Shown piece by piece: positions 49,379 through 58,616 of a stretch of 64,000 nt of DNA. The notes beneath the pieces were generated by a model. The model did not search any database, was not told the origin of the DNA, and saw only the letters and a list, made by a program, of their open reading frames with translations. Positions within the stretch are counted from its first letter, which is position 1. Every line of letters starts with the position of its first letter. The stretch is taken from assembly GCF_001049495.1 (NCBI RefSeq), contig NZ_CDWI01000009.1, positions 62,001-126,000 of the forward strand, written 5' to 3'. A program made the translations under genes and the position numbers. The DNA is from Microbacterium sp. 3J1 (GTDB lineage Bacteria; Actinomycetota; Actinomycetes; Actinomycetales; Microbacteriaceae).

Positions 49379-51001
49379 ATGACGATCCAGGCACCGCCCA
49401 CGCAGGCCCCCACCCCGGTGGTGAAGACCTCGCGCGAATCCCACGCCCGCCGCTTCCGCGGCCTGGGCTGGGGCTTCCTCATCAAGCTCGCCCTGATGGC
49501 GTTGGTCAACGCTTTCGGGATCATGACGGCGATCTCGGCCTGGAGCGCCGAGTCGTGGATCGTCCTCGGCGCCGTCGTGCTGCTGGTGATCGTCGCCGAC
49601 TGGGTGTACTTCACCCGCAAGGCCCTGCCGCTGAAGTACCTGCTGCCGGGGCTCATCTTCCTGCTCGTGTTCCAGGTCTTCATCTTCGGCTACACGGCCT
49701 ACATCGCCTTCACGAACTACGGCACCGGTCATGTCGGCACGCAAGAGCAGGCCGTCGAGGCCGCTCTGATCCAAGGCGAGCGCCGCATCGAGGGCTCGTC
49801 CGACTACCCGCTCTCGATCGTGCAGCGCGGCGCAGAGCTCGGCTTCGCGATCGTCGACGACGACGGCGTCGTGCAGGTCGGATCCGCGACGGAGCCGCTG
49901 ACCGATGCATCCGATGCCGAGATCGGAGCGACCGGCGCCCCGAGCGAGGTGGCCGGCTGGGAGGTCGTCCCGAGAGCGACCGTGCTGACCGACCCGGCGC
50001 TCGGCGCGGCTATCAAGGACCTCAGGGTTCCGGTGTCGGACGACCCGAACGACGGCTCGATCCGCACCCGTGAGGGCTCGACCGGCTCGGTGTACGAGCC
50101 GACCCTGGTGTGGGATGCCGACGCGCAGACCATCACCGACACGCAGTCCGGCACGGTCTACACGGCCACCGAGCTCGGAGCATTCGTCGCCGACGACGGC
50201 ACGGCGCTGCCGACGGGCTGGTCGGTGAACGTCGGGTTCGCGAACTTCCTGACGCTCTTCACCGACGCGAACCTCGCGGGCACCCTGTTGAGCGTGACGG
50301 TGTGGACCTTCGCCTTCGCGATCCTCTCGGTCGTGCTGAGCTTCGCCGTGGGCCTCGGCCTCGCCATCGTCTACAACGACCCCCGCGTCAAGGGCCGCCG
50401 GTTCCTGCGAGCGCTGTTCATCCTGCCCTACGCGTTCCCGGCGTTCATGGCGGCGCTGCTGTTCCGCGGCATGTTCAACGCGGAGTTCGGCGTCATCAAC
50501 GACCTGTTCTTCTTCGGGTCGCAGGTCAACTGGCTCGGCGACCCGTGGCTCACCAGAGCGGCGGTGATCTTCGTCAACGTCTGGCTGAGCTACCCGTACT
50601 GGTTCCTCGTGTGCACGGGCGCGCTGCAGTCGCTGCCCGGCGAGACCCTCGAGGCCGCTGAGATCGACGGTGCGAACAGGATCCAGCGCTTCCGCGCGAT
50701 CGTGCTGCCGCTGCTGCTCGTCTCGACCGCCCCGCTGCTGATCGCCTCGTTCGCCGTGGCGTTCAACAACTTCACCGTGATCTACACCTTCAACAACGGC
50801 GGGCCGGCCATCGCCGGCGCTCCGTACGCACTGGGCTCGACCGACATCCTCGTCTCGGCCATCTACGACGTCTCGGGCGTCTCGGGTGGTGCGGCCGACT
50901 ACGGCCTCGCGAGCGCACTGTCGATCATCGCCTTCATCGTGGTCGGTCTCATCTCAGCGTTGAGCTTCCGACAGACCCGCAAGCTCGAGGAGTACCAGTG
51001 A
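49379..51001 (+). CDS. ganP: ABC transporter permease, MalF-like (galactan uptake)
   Basis: A 540-residue permease. N-terminal helices (GWGFLIKLALMALVNAFGI, ESWIVLGAVVLLVIVADWVYF) are followed by a large extracellular loop of about 150 residues (about 125-275), typical of MalF. The six-helix core begins near residue 285. The EAA motif is ETLEAAEIDGANRIQRFRAIVLPLL near 420. It forms the channel with the MalG-like subunit and an ATPase encoded elsewhere. Stop and MalG start share one base (TGATG). Confidence 0.92.
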   Translation: MTIQAPPTQAPTPVVKTSRESHARRFRGLGWGFLIKLALMALVNAFGIMTAISAWSAESWIVLGAVVLLVIVADWVYFTRKALPLKYLLPGLIFLLVFQVFIFGYTAYIAFTNYGTGHVGTQEQAVEAALIQGERRIEGSSDYPLSIVQRGAELGFAIVDDDGVVQVGSATEPLTDASDAEIGATGAPSEVAGWEVVPRATVLTDPALGAAIKDLRVPVSDDPNDGSIRTREGSTGSVYEPTLVWDADAQTITDTQSGTVYTATELGAFVADDGTALPTGWSVNVGFANFLTLFTDANLAGTLLSVTVWTFAFAILSVVLSFAVGLGLAIVYNDPRVKGRRFLRALFILPYAFPAFMAALLFRGMFNAEFGVINDLFFFGSQVNWLGDPWLTRAAVIFVNVWLSYPYWFLVCTGALQSLPGETLEAAEIDGANRIQRFRAIVLPLLLVSTAPLLIASFAVAFNNFTVIYTFNNGGPAIAGAPYALGSTDILVSAIYDVSGVSGGAADYGLASALSIIAFIVVGLISALSFRQTRKLEEYQ

Positions 51002-51912
51002 TGAGTGAGACCAGGGTCATCGTGACCGGTTCATCGAGGGATGCCGAGGCCGCCCGTGCCGGAGCACGTCGGCGACGGTGGTGGGGCGAGGTCGGCTGGA
51101 AGTACGTCCTGGCCGCTGGCGTGCTGTTCTTCGCCGCTTTCCCGCTCGTCTACGTGCTCTCGGCGTCGCTCAACCCGAACGGCAGCCTCGCGGCATCCAG
51201 CGCTCTGTTCAGCGCGTTCGACCCCGCGAACTACATCGCGCTCGGCGAATCCCGGTATTGGGTGTGGTTCGGCAACACCCTGCTGATCGGCGGCGTGACC
51301 GCGGTCGGCTCGGTGCTCATGGGCGCCTGCGGCGCGTACGCGTTCTCGCGGTTCCGCTTCAGCGGGCGCCGGGCCAGCCTCACGACGCTGCTCGTGCTGC
51401 AGATGTTCCCGCAGGCGCTCGCGTTCATCGCGATCTTCCTGATGCTGCAGACCATCGGCGACGTGGTTCCCGCGCTCGGCATCAACTCGAAGATCGCGCT
51501 GATCTGCGTCTACCTCGGTGGCGCGCTGGGCGCGAACACCTTCCTGATGTACGGCTTCTTCAACACCATCCCCGTCGAGATCGACGAGTCGGCGAAGATC
51601 GACGGCGCCACCCACGCGCAGATCTTCTGGCGGCTCATCATGCCGCTGGTCGTCCCGATCCTCGCGGTCGTCGCGCTGCTCGCGTTCCTCGCGGCGTTCG
51701 GTGACTTCATCCTGTCGAAGATCATCCTCACGTCCGAGGACAACTGGACCCTCGCCGTCGGGATGTACCAGTGGGTCTCGAACCAGCTGACCTCGCGCTG
51801 GGGGCTCTTCGCCGCCGGTGTCGTGGTCGCCGCCGTGCCCGTGCTCGCGCTGTTCTTCTCGCTGCAGAAGTACATCGTCGGCGGGCTCACCCAGGGATCC
51901 GTCAAAGGCTGA
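51001..51912 (+). CDS. ganQ: ABC transporter permease, MalG-like (galactan uptake)
   Basis: A 303-residue permease with six helices. The EAA motif EIDESAKIDGATHAQIFWRLIMPLVVP is near residue 205; the C-terminus ends FFSLQKYIVGGLTQGSVKG, the classic MalG ending. ATG at 51001 overlaps the upstream stop; a GTG at 50998 is a possible alternative. It completes the heterodimeric channel. Confidence 0.93.
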   Translation: MSETRVIVTGSSRDAEAARAGARRRRWWGEVGWKYVLAAGVLFFAAFPLVYVLSASLNPNGSLAASSALFSAFDPANYIALGESRYWVWFGNTLLIGGVTAVGSVLMGACGAYAFSRFRFSGRRASLTTLLVLQMFPQALAFIAIFLMLQTIGDVVPALGINSKIALICVYLGGALGANTFLMYGFFNTIPVEIDESAKIDGATHAQIFWRLIMPLVVPILAVVALLAFLAAFGDFILSKIILTSEDNWTLAVGMYQWVSNQLTSRWGLFAAGVVVAAVPVLALFFSLQKYIVGGLTQGSVKG

Positions 51913-51944
51913 TCCTCTCTTCCTGCACCGCTCGAAAGGCCGTC

Positions 51945-54725
51945 ATGCACCGTCGCACGCGTTCCCTTCTCTCCACCACCCTCTCCACCGCTCTGGCCAC
52001 GGTTACCGCCGTCGCCCTGATCGGCGTCGCCCTGCCGGCATCCGCCGCCTCGCCCACAGCATCCGTGCCTGCGGCCGTCGCGGCCGCCGCACCGGTCGAC
52101 GCCACCATCACCGTCCCCCGCGTCGAGAACCTGCCCGACGACTTCATCGGCGGCGTCGACGTCTCGTCGGTGCTGTCGCTCGAGGCATCAGGTGTGGTGT
52201 TCCGCGACGCCGAGGGCGCACCCGGCGACCTGTTCGAGATCCTGGCGGATGCCGGGGTGACCGACGTGCGGGTGCGCGTCTGGAACGACCCGTTCGACGC
52301 GAACGGCAACGGCTACGGGGGTGGAGACGTCGACGTCGACCGGGCGATCGAGATCTCGCAGCGCGCGACGGATGCCGGACTCGGCGTGCTCGTCGACTTC
52401 CACTACTCAGACTTCTGGGCAGACCCCGCCAAGCAGCAGGTGCCCAAGGGATGGGCGGGGCTGACGGCCGACGAGGTCGCGGTCGAGGTGGGCGCATTCA
52501 CCCGCGATGCGGTGCGACGACTGGTGGATGCCGGGGTCGATCTGCGCATGGTGCAGGTCGGCAACGAGACCAACGGCGGCGTCGCCGGCGTGCGCGGGTG
52601 GGACGACATGGCCAAGGTGTTCTCCGCCGGTTCCGCCGCCGTGCGGGCCGAGGCGCCGGACACGCTCGTCGCACTGCACTTCACCAACCCCGAGCGCGCG
52701 GGCTTCTACGCCGACGTCGCCGCTCAGCTCGACCGCCGCGCCGTCGACTACGACGTGTTCGCGTCGTCGTACTACCCCTTCTGGCACGGCACCCCCGAGA
52801 ACCTCACGGCCGTGCTCTCGCACGTGGCCGACACCTACGGCAAGAAGGTCATGGTCGCCGAGACCTCGTGGGCGTTCACGCTCGACGATGGAGACGGGCA
52901 CGGCAACGTGATCGATCTGCCGTCCGAGGCCACGCAGTATCCGGTGAGTGTGCAGGGCCAGGCCGATGCGATGCGCGCGGTCGTCCAGGCCGTCGCCGAC
53001 GTCGGTGAGGCTGGCCTCGGCGTCTACTACTGGGAGCCCGCATGGCTGCCGGTCGGCACTCCGGCGCAGCTCGAGCAGAACAGGGTGCTCTGGGAGCGCG
53101 ACGGCTCAGGATGGGCGTCGAGCTTCGCGGGGGAGTACGAGCCCGAGGATGCCGGGCACTGGTTCGGCGGGTCTGCGTGGGACAACCAGGCGCTGTTCGG
53201 CTTCGACGGCACCGCCTCCGATGCGCTGAACATCTTCTCGTACGTGCGCACCGGGGCCCAGGCCCCCCGCGCGTTCGAATCGGTGCAGCCGGTCGCGCTG
53301 CACCTCGTCGAGGGCGATGCCGTGGAGCTCCCGGGCGCGGTGACGGTGCGGTACAACGACGGGTCGTCGGAGCAGCAGTCCGTGACCTGGTCTTCGGCCG
53401 TGGAATTCATCGACGGCATGGGTGAGTACGCGATCTCGGGGGTGACGGATGCTGGCCTCGCGGCCACCGCCACCGTGACCGTCGCCGCTCGCAACTTCCT
53501 GCGCAACCCCGGATTCGAAGACGCGGACACGAGCATGTGGAACGCGACCGGATCCGGACTCACGCTCCGCGCCTGGGACGACCCCCGCAGCGGCACGCAC
53601 TCGGCGCACTTCTACTCGGCATCCGCGTTCTCGTTCGACCTGTCGCAGACCGTGAGCGGGCTGCCGGCCGGGTCGTACATCGCCCGCGCTTCGCTGCAGG
53701 GGGATGGCGAAGGTGCCGACGGACGGGTCTCGCTGTCGCTGTCGACGCCGTCTGCGGCGGGCCCGGCTGCGCCCTTCGCGCTCGACGGCTGGCGGGTGTG
53801 GTCGACCCCGAGGACTCAGGCGCTGCAGGTCGGCGCCGACGGCACGGCCGTGGTGCGGATCTCGGCGTCTCTGCCGGCCGGGGCGTGGGGCACGATCGAC
53901 GATCTCGAGCTCGTGCGCGAACCGGTGCCGGGTGCTGACACCTCGCAGCTGCGTGAGCGACGGGATGCCGCTGCGGCTCTCGACCTGACGACCTACGTCG
54001 AGTCCTCTACAGGGGCGCTTCCGGGAGCGATCGCGCGGGCGGACGTTGTGCTGGCAGCATCCAGCCCGTCAACGGATGCGGTCGCCGGGGCGCTGAGCCA
54101 GCTGGAGGCCGCGGTCGATGCGCTCGTGCTCGAGGATTCGGCGAAGGCAGCGCCGGCGCGTGGCGTGCTGTCGCACGACAACGGTCACGACACCGGTCTG
54201 CTCGACGGGGACTTCACCGTCACGATGAATCTGTGGTGGGGCCAGAACGCCACGAAGCTGCGACTCTTCGAGAACGGTGTGCTGATCGCGACGGTTCCGC
54301 TGACCTTCGGGGGCACATCGGCGCAGGTCGCGCAGGTCGCCGTGACGGGCAAGACGAACGGCACGTACGAGTACACCGGCGAGCTCGTCAACTCGCGCGG
54401 GGTGATGGCGGTGAAGCCCGTCACCGTGAAAGTGAAGGATGCGGCTCCCGGCGCGCCCGTGCTGTCGGCCGACAACGGCGACGGCGACGGCTCGTACACC
54501 GTGACCGCGAACATGTGGTGGGGGACGAACGCGACGTCCTACCGTCTGTATGAAGACGGCGTGCTGATCTCCGAGGGCGACATGGTCGCGAACAGCCCTG
54601 CCGCGCAGCGGGTGACGGTGCCGGTCGCCGGCCGTGCGGTCGGGAAGCACACCTACCGCGTCGAGTTCGTGAACGCCGCCGGCAGCGCCCAGAGCAAGAC
54701 GCTGACGGTGGCAGTCAGGCGCTGA
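51945..54725 (+). CDS. ganB: Secreted GH53 endo-beta-1,4-galactanase, multidomain
   Basis: A 926-residue exported enzyme. Signal peptide of about 35 residues ending LPASAAS. GH53 TIM barrel from about 60 to 430: GGVDVSSVLSLEASGV, NPFDANGNGYGGGDVDVDRAIEISQRA, acid/base Glu208 (MVQVGNETNGG), nucleophile Glu306 (KVMVAETSWAF) and GVYYWEPAWLP. It cuts beta-1,4-galactan in pectin side chains. Beyond it are a bacterial Ig-like segment, a carbohydrate-binding-like domain (ARNFLRNPGFEDADTSMWNATGSG), a helical linker, and two C-terminal beta-domains with paired WWG motifs (MNLWWGQNATKLRLFENGVLI, MWWGTNATSYRLYEDGVLI). No LPXTG anchor; probably free or wall-associated. Confidence 0.92.
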   Translation: MHRRTRSLLSTTLSTALATVTAVALIGVALPASAASPTASVPAAVAAAAPVDATITVPRVENLPDDFIGGVDVSSVLSLEASGVVFRDAEGAPGDLFEILADAGVTDVRVRVWNDPFDANGNGYGGGDVDVDRAIEISQRATDAGLGVLVDFHYSDFWADPAKQQVPKGWAGLTADEVAVEVGAFTRDAVRRLVDAGVDLRMVQVGNETNGGVAGVRGWDDMAKVFSAGSAAVRAEAPDTLVALHFTNPERAGFYADVAAQLDRRAVDYDVFASSYYPFWHGTPENLTAVLSHVADTYGKKVMVAETSWAFTLDDGDGHGNVIDLPSEATQYPVSVQGQADAMRAVVQAVADVGEAGLGVYYWEPAWLPVGTPAQLEQNRVLWERDGSGWASSFAGEYEPEDAGHWFGGSAWDNQALFGFDGTASDALNIFSYVRTGAQAPRAFESVQPVALHLVEGDAVELPGAVTVRYNDGSSEQQSVTWSSAVEFIDGMGEYAISGVTDAGLAATATVTVAARNFLRNPGFEDADTSMWNATGSGLTLRAWDDPRSGTHSAHFYSASAFSFDLSQTVSGLPAGSYIARASLQGDGEGADGRVSLSLSTPSAAGPAAPFALDGWRVWSTPRTQALQVGADGTAVVRISASLPAGAWGTIDDLELVREPVPGADTSQLRERRDAAAALDLTTYVESSTGALPGAIARADVVLAASSPSTDAVAGALSQLEAAVDALVLEDSAKAAPARGVLSHDNGHDTGLLDGDFTVTMNLWWGQNATKLRLFENGVLIATVPLTFGGTSAQVAQVAVTGKTNGTYEYTGELVNSRGVMAVKPVTVKVKDAAPGAPVLSADNGDGDGSYTVTANMWWGTNATSYRLYEDGVLISEGDMVANSPAAQRVTVPVAGRAVGKHTYRVEFVNAAGSAQSKTLTVAVRR

Positions 54726-54764
54726 CGGCATCCGGCCGGGAAGGGAACCCGGAGCATCCGATGG

Positions 54765-54799
54765 GCGAGCGGCGTGTTCGGATGCGACACGCCGCTCGC
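54765..54799 (+). terminator. Terminator after the galactan operon
   Basis: GCGAGCGGCGTGT and ACACGCCGCTCGC form a perfect 13-bp stem with a 9-base loop, 39 bp after the GH53 stop. Confidence 0.82.
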
Positions 54800-54845
54800 G
54801 CTCGCACCGGTCCGGGTTTTCCGGTGTGAAGGACAGCGGACACGG

Positions 54846-54883
54846 CGAACGCCCGGCACCCAGAATCGGATGCCGGGCGTTCG
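54846..54883 (-). terminator. Terminator after the alpha/beta hydrolase
   Basis: CGAACGCCCGGCA and TGCCGGGCGTTCG form a perfect 13-bp stem with a 12-base loop, 13 bp after the hydrolase stop on the minus strand. Confidence 0.82.
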
Positions 54884-54895
54884 CGACGTGGTGCC

Positions 54896-55816
<921 letters not shown>

Positions 55817-55834
55817 TCAAGTAAACTTCTGGGT

Positions 55835-56398
55835 ATGACCGAAGACGAGGCACGGGAGCGCATCCTCACGGCGGCGGAGGATCTCTACTACCGCAAGGGA
55901 TACGCGGCCGTCGGCATGGACGAACTGCGGGGCTCGGCCGGCGTGTCGCTGCGCCGTCTCTATGCGCTCTTCCCGTCGAAGACCGACATCGTCCAGGCGG
56001 TCCTCGCGCGCAAGCACCTCGAGTGGGAGTCCGGGCTGACCGGGGCGGTGGCGGATGCCGGAGCGGATCCGCGCGAGCGGCTGCTCGCCGTGTACGGCCA
56101 TCTCGAGGACTGGTTCTGCACCGACGGCTTCCGCGGTTGCGCGTTCATCAACGCATTCGGTGAGCTCGGCGGCACGAATCCCGAGGTCGCCGCGATCGTG
56201 CGCGAGCACAAGGCGTCGTTCCAGGAGTACATGACCCGGCTGGTGGTGGATGCCGGTGGCCCGGCGTCTCTCGCGGCGCAGCTGTCGATCCTCGCGGAGG
56301 GTGCGCAGAGCACGGCGGCGATCTCGAGCGATCCTCAGGTCGCCGTGCAGGCGCGCGGCGCGGCGGCGGTCCTGATCGACGCGGCCACCGCAGCCTGA
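55835..56398 (+). CDS. TetR family transcriptional regulator
   Basis: A 187-residue regulator. HTH at residues 7-50 (ARERILTAAEDLYYRKGYAAVGMDELRGSAGVSLRRLYALFPSKTDIVQAVLARK), helical ligand domain behind it with FCTDGFRGCAFINAFGELGG. It probably represses the divergent hydrolase and itself through the two GAGAACG palindromes. An upstream in-frame ATG at 55814 would add seven residues and sits directly beside operator 2; which is used is not certain. Confidence 0.9.
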   Translation: MTEDEARERILTAAEDLYYRKGYAAVGMDELRGSAGVSLRRLYALFPSKTDIVQAVLARKHLEWESGLTGAVADAGADPRERLLAVYGHLEDWFCTDGFRGCAFINAFGELGGTNPEVAAIVREHKASFQEYMTRLVVDAGGPASLAAQLSILAEGAQSTAAISSDPQVAVQARGAAAVLIDAATAA

Positions 56399-56404
56399 CG
56401 CGGC

Positions 56405-56930
56405 GAGCCGTGCGCCCTCCTCCCGTCGGGCGGAGTTCTCCCTTTCGGGCGGAGGGATGCTGCTCGGGCGTCCGCCCCACACGTAGTTCTCCGCCCGATG
56501 CGTGGACGTGCGAGGGGATGGCGGCGCTCGCCGGGGTGGGCCACCCCTCGCCCCGTCGGGCTGAGTTCTCCCTCTCGGGCGGAGGGATGCTGCTCGGGCG
56601 TCCGCCCCACACGGGGTTGCCCGCCCGATGCGTGCTCCAGTTGAGAGAACGGCGGCGCTCGCCGGGGTTTGGCCGCCCCTCGCCCCCCCCGGGCTGACTT
56701 CTCCCTCTGGGGCTGAGGGATGCTGCCTGCGCGTCCGCCCCACACGTAGTTCTCCGCCCGACGCGTGGACGTGCGAGGGGGCGGCGGCGCCCACCGGGGT
56801 TGACCGCCCCTCGCCCCGTGGGTCGGAGTTCTCCCTCTCGGGCGGAGGGATGCTGCCTGGGCGTCCGCCCCACACGCGGTTCTCCGCCCGACGCGTAGGC
56901 GCAGGAGGAAGCGGCGGCGACACTAATTCC
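56405..56930. repeat. 130-bp tandem repeat array, four copies
   Basis: GGGATGCTGC(T/C) occurs at 56454, 56584, 56717 and 56847 (130, 133 and 130 bp apart) with CGTCCGCCCCACACG after it each time and (T/C)GGAGTTCTCCCT-type sequence before it. The block fills the 608-bp gap between the TetR gene and the TspO-like gene; copies differ by several substitutions. Open frames cross it but none has a codon pattern or start signal. Nothing else is seen here apart from the promoter of the next gene at the end. Confidence 0.88.
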
Positions 56931-57006
56931 CTAGCCTGGCTAGCTGTTCGCCCAGCGAGAGTCAAGGGGCTGTGCCACGGTCGCGCACGCGCGTACGGTG
57001 CGGAGC

Positions 57007-57801
57007 ATGGAATCCCGGACGCAGGACATCGCCCGCCAGATTGTGATCATCGCCTCGGCGACCTTCATGCTGATCGCCGCCGCCGTCGGATCCGGCGCGT
57101 TCGGAGGCACGTCCGTGAGCGAGCTGCAGGGCGGGGCACTCTCCGCCGAGGGCTCCTACCTCGCCCCGGCCGGCCCGGCCTTCTCGATCTGGTCGCTCAT
57201 CTACCTCGGCCTCATCGCGTACACGGTGTGGCAGGCTCTGCCGGCGCAGCGGACGGATGAGCGTCAGCGCTCCGTCGGCTGGTGGATCGCCGCGACCATG
57301 ATCCTCAACGGACTCTGGCTCGTGACGGCGCAGTTCCTCTCGCTCCCCCTGACGGTGATCGTGATCGCCCTGCTCCTCGCCGCGCTCGCTCGTGTCATCG
57401 TCATCCTCGGGCGCACCCGTCCGCGCACCTGGCCCGACCGCATCCTCGTCGACGGCGCCAACGGCCTGCACTTCGGCTGGGTCACCATCGCGACCGTCGC
57501 CAACACCGCAGCGTGGTTCACGCAGATCGCGCCCGCAGCATGGGCGGACCAGGCCGAGGTCTGGGCCGTGGCCGTGCTCGCCGTCGTGCTCGTCATCGGA
57601 GTCGCCAGCGCCCTCGTGACAAAGCGCATCGCCCCGGCACTGGCCACCGCGTGGGGTCTCGCCTGGCTCGCGGTCGGTCGCCTCACGGGCGAACCGGAGA
57701 GCACCGTCACCGCGATCGCCGGCATCATCGTCGCCGTCGCGCTCGTAGCGGCAGGTGTCATCGGGGCGATCCGCCGTCGCCGGTCGGTCGCCCGGCCCTG
57801 A
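57007..57801 (+). CDS. TspO/MBR-like tryptophan-rich membrane protein
   Basis: A 264-residue membrane protein with about eight helices. Residues 53-75 (APAGPAFSIWSLIYLGLIAYTVWQ) match the TspO/MBR pattern PxxxFxxxWxxIYxxxGxAxxxxW and related YhhN-like proteins; further helices are longer than in TspO (about 155 residues). Such proteins bind tetrapyrroles or act as stress-responsive membrane factors. The start at 57007 is followed by MESRTQDIARQIVII; GGAG is only one base away, so a GTG at 56998 is also possible. It ends 15 bp before repeat copy D. Confidence 0.78.
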   Translation: MESRTQDIARQIVIIASATFMLIAAAVGSGAFGGTSVSELQGGALSAEGSYLAPAGPAFSIWSLIYLGLIAYTVWQALPAQRTDERQRSVGWWIAATMILNGLWLVTAQFLSLPLTVIVIALLLAALARVIVILGRTRPRTWPDRILVDGANGLHFGWVTIATVANTAAWFTQIAPAAWADQAEVWAVAVLAVVLVIGVASALVTKRIAPALATAWGLAWLAVGRLTGEPESTVTAIAGIIVAVALVAAGVIGAIRRRRSVARP

Positions 57802-57816
57802 GGCAACGGCATCCGG

Positions 57817-57903
57817 CGTGCACAACGCAGCAAGGATTAGGGGATGCGGCTGAAAAAACGCCGCCACGCCCCGGATGGCCGGATTCCTGCTGAATTGTGC
57901 ACG
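57817..57903. repeat. Dispersed inverted-repeat element, copy D (87 bp)
   Basis: The left end CGTGCACAACGCAGCA (57817-57832) and right end TGCTGAATTGTGCACG (57888-57903) pair with two mismatches. It lies between the convergent TspO-like and kdpE genes and may terminate both. Confidence 0.82.
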
Positions 57904-57944
57904 CGACGCCCGCGACGCACGCGACACGCACCCGTCGGCAGGGC

Positions 57945-58616
57945 TCAGAGCACGAGGCGGTAGCCCATCCCCGACTCGGTGAGCAGGTGCCGCGGGGTGC
58001 TGGGCGAAGCCTCGAGCTTCTTGCGCAGCTGCGACATGTACAGCCGCAGATAGCCGGAGTCCGAGACCTGCTCGCTGCCCCAGATCTCCTTGAGCAGGTC
58101 CTGCCGGGTGACGAGGGCTCCGGGATGCCGGGCGAGATGCTCGAGCATGCGCCATTCGGTCGGGGTCAGGTGCACGCGTGAGCCGCCGCGGGTCACGGCC
58201 TTGGTCGCGAGGTCGACCACGACGTCGCCGAACCCGACCGTCGATTCCCCGCCCGCAGGCACCGACCGACGCGACAGGGCGCGCAGCCGGGCGAGCAACT
58301 CGTCGACCTGGAACGGCTTGGTGACGAAGTCGTCGGCCCCGGCATCCAGCGCCTCGACCTTGTCGGCCGACCCGGTGCGCCCGGAGACGACGATGATCGG
58401 CACGGTGGTCCAGCCGCGCAGGGCCTGGATGACCTCGATGCCGTCGAGCCGCGGCATTCCGAGGTCGAGCATGATGATGTCGGGGTGGGTCTGTGCGGCC
58501 GCGGCGACGGCGGCGGCGCCGTCGGCGGCGACGACGACCTCGTATCCGTGCGCGGCGAGGGTGATCCGAAGCGCCCGAACCATCTGCGGGTCGTCATCGG
58601 CGATGAGGAGCTTCAC
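57945..58616 (-). CDS. kdpE: Potassium response regulator KdpE
   Basis: A 223-residue response regulator. Receiver phosphoacceptor Asp51 (IIMLDLGMPRLDG), Lys in DDFVTKPFQVDELLARLRAL, and OmpR-type winged helix (VHLTPTEWRMLEHLARHPGALVTRQDLLKEIWGSE...YLRLYMSQLRKKLEASPS). It activates kdp transcription when K+ is low. The start overlaps kdpD by 4 bp (coupled translation). It is the last gene of the minus-strand kdp set. Confidence 0.95.
   Translation of the reverse strand: MKLLIADDDPQMVRALRITLAAHGYEVVVAADGAAAVAAAAQTHPDIIMLDLGMPRLDGIEVIQALRGWTTVPIIVVSGRTGSADKVEALDAGADDFVTKPFQVDELLARLRALSRRSVPAGGESTVGFGDVVVDLATKAVTRGGSRVHLTPTEWRMLEHLARHPGALVTRQDLLKEIWGSEQVSDSGYLRLYMSQLRKKLEASPSTPRHLLTESGMGYRLVL

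Noticed and set aside
56405..56930. Possible coding gene in the 130-bp array (several frames stay open).
   Set aside because: All frames are equally open, period differences break the frame, and there is no start signal or protein-like composition.
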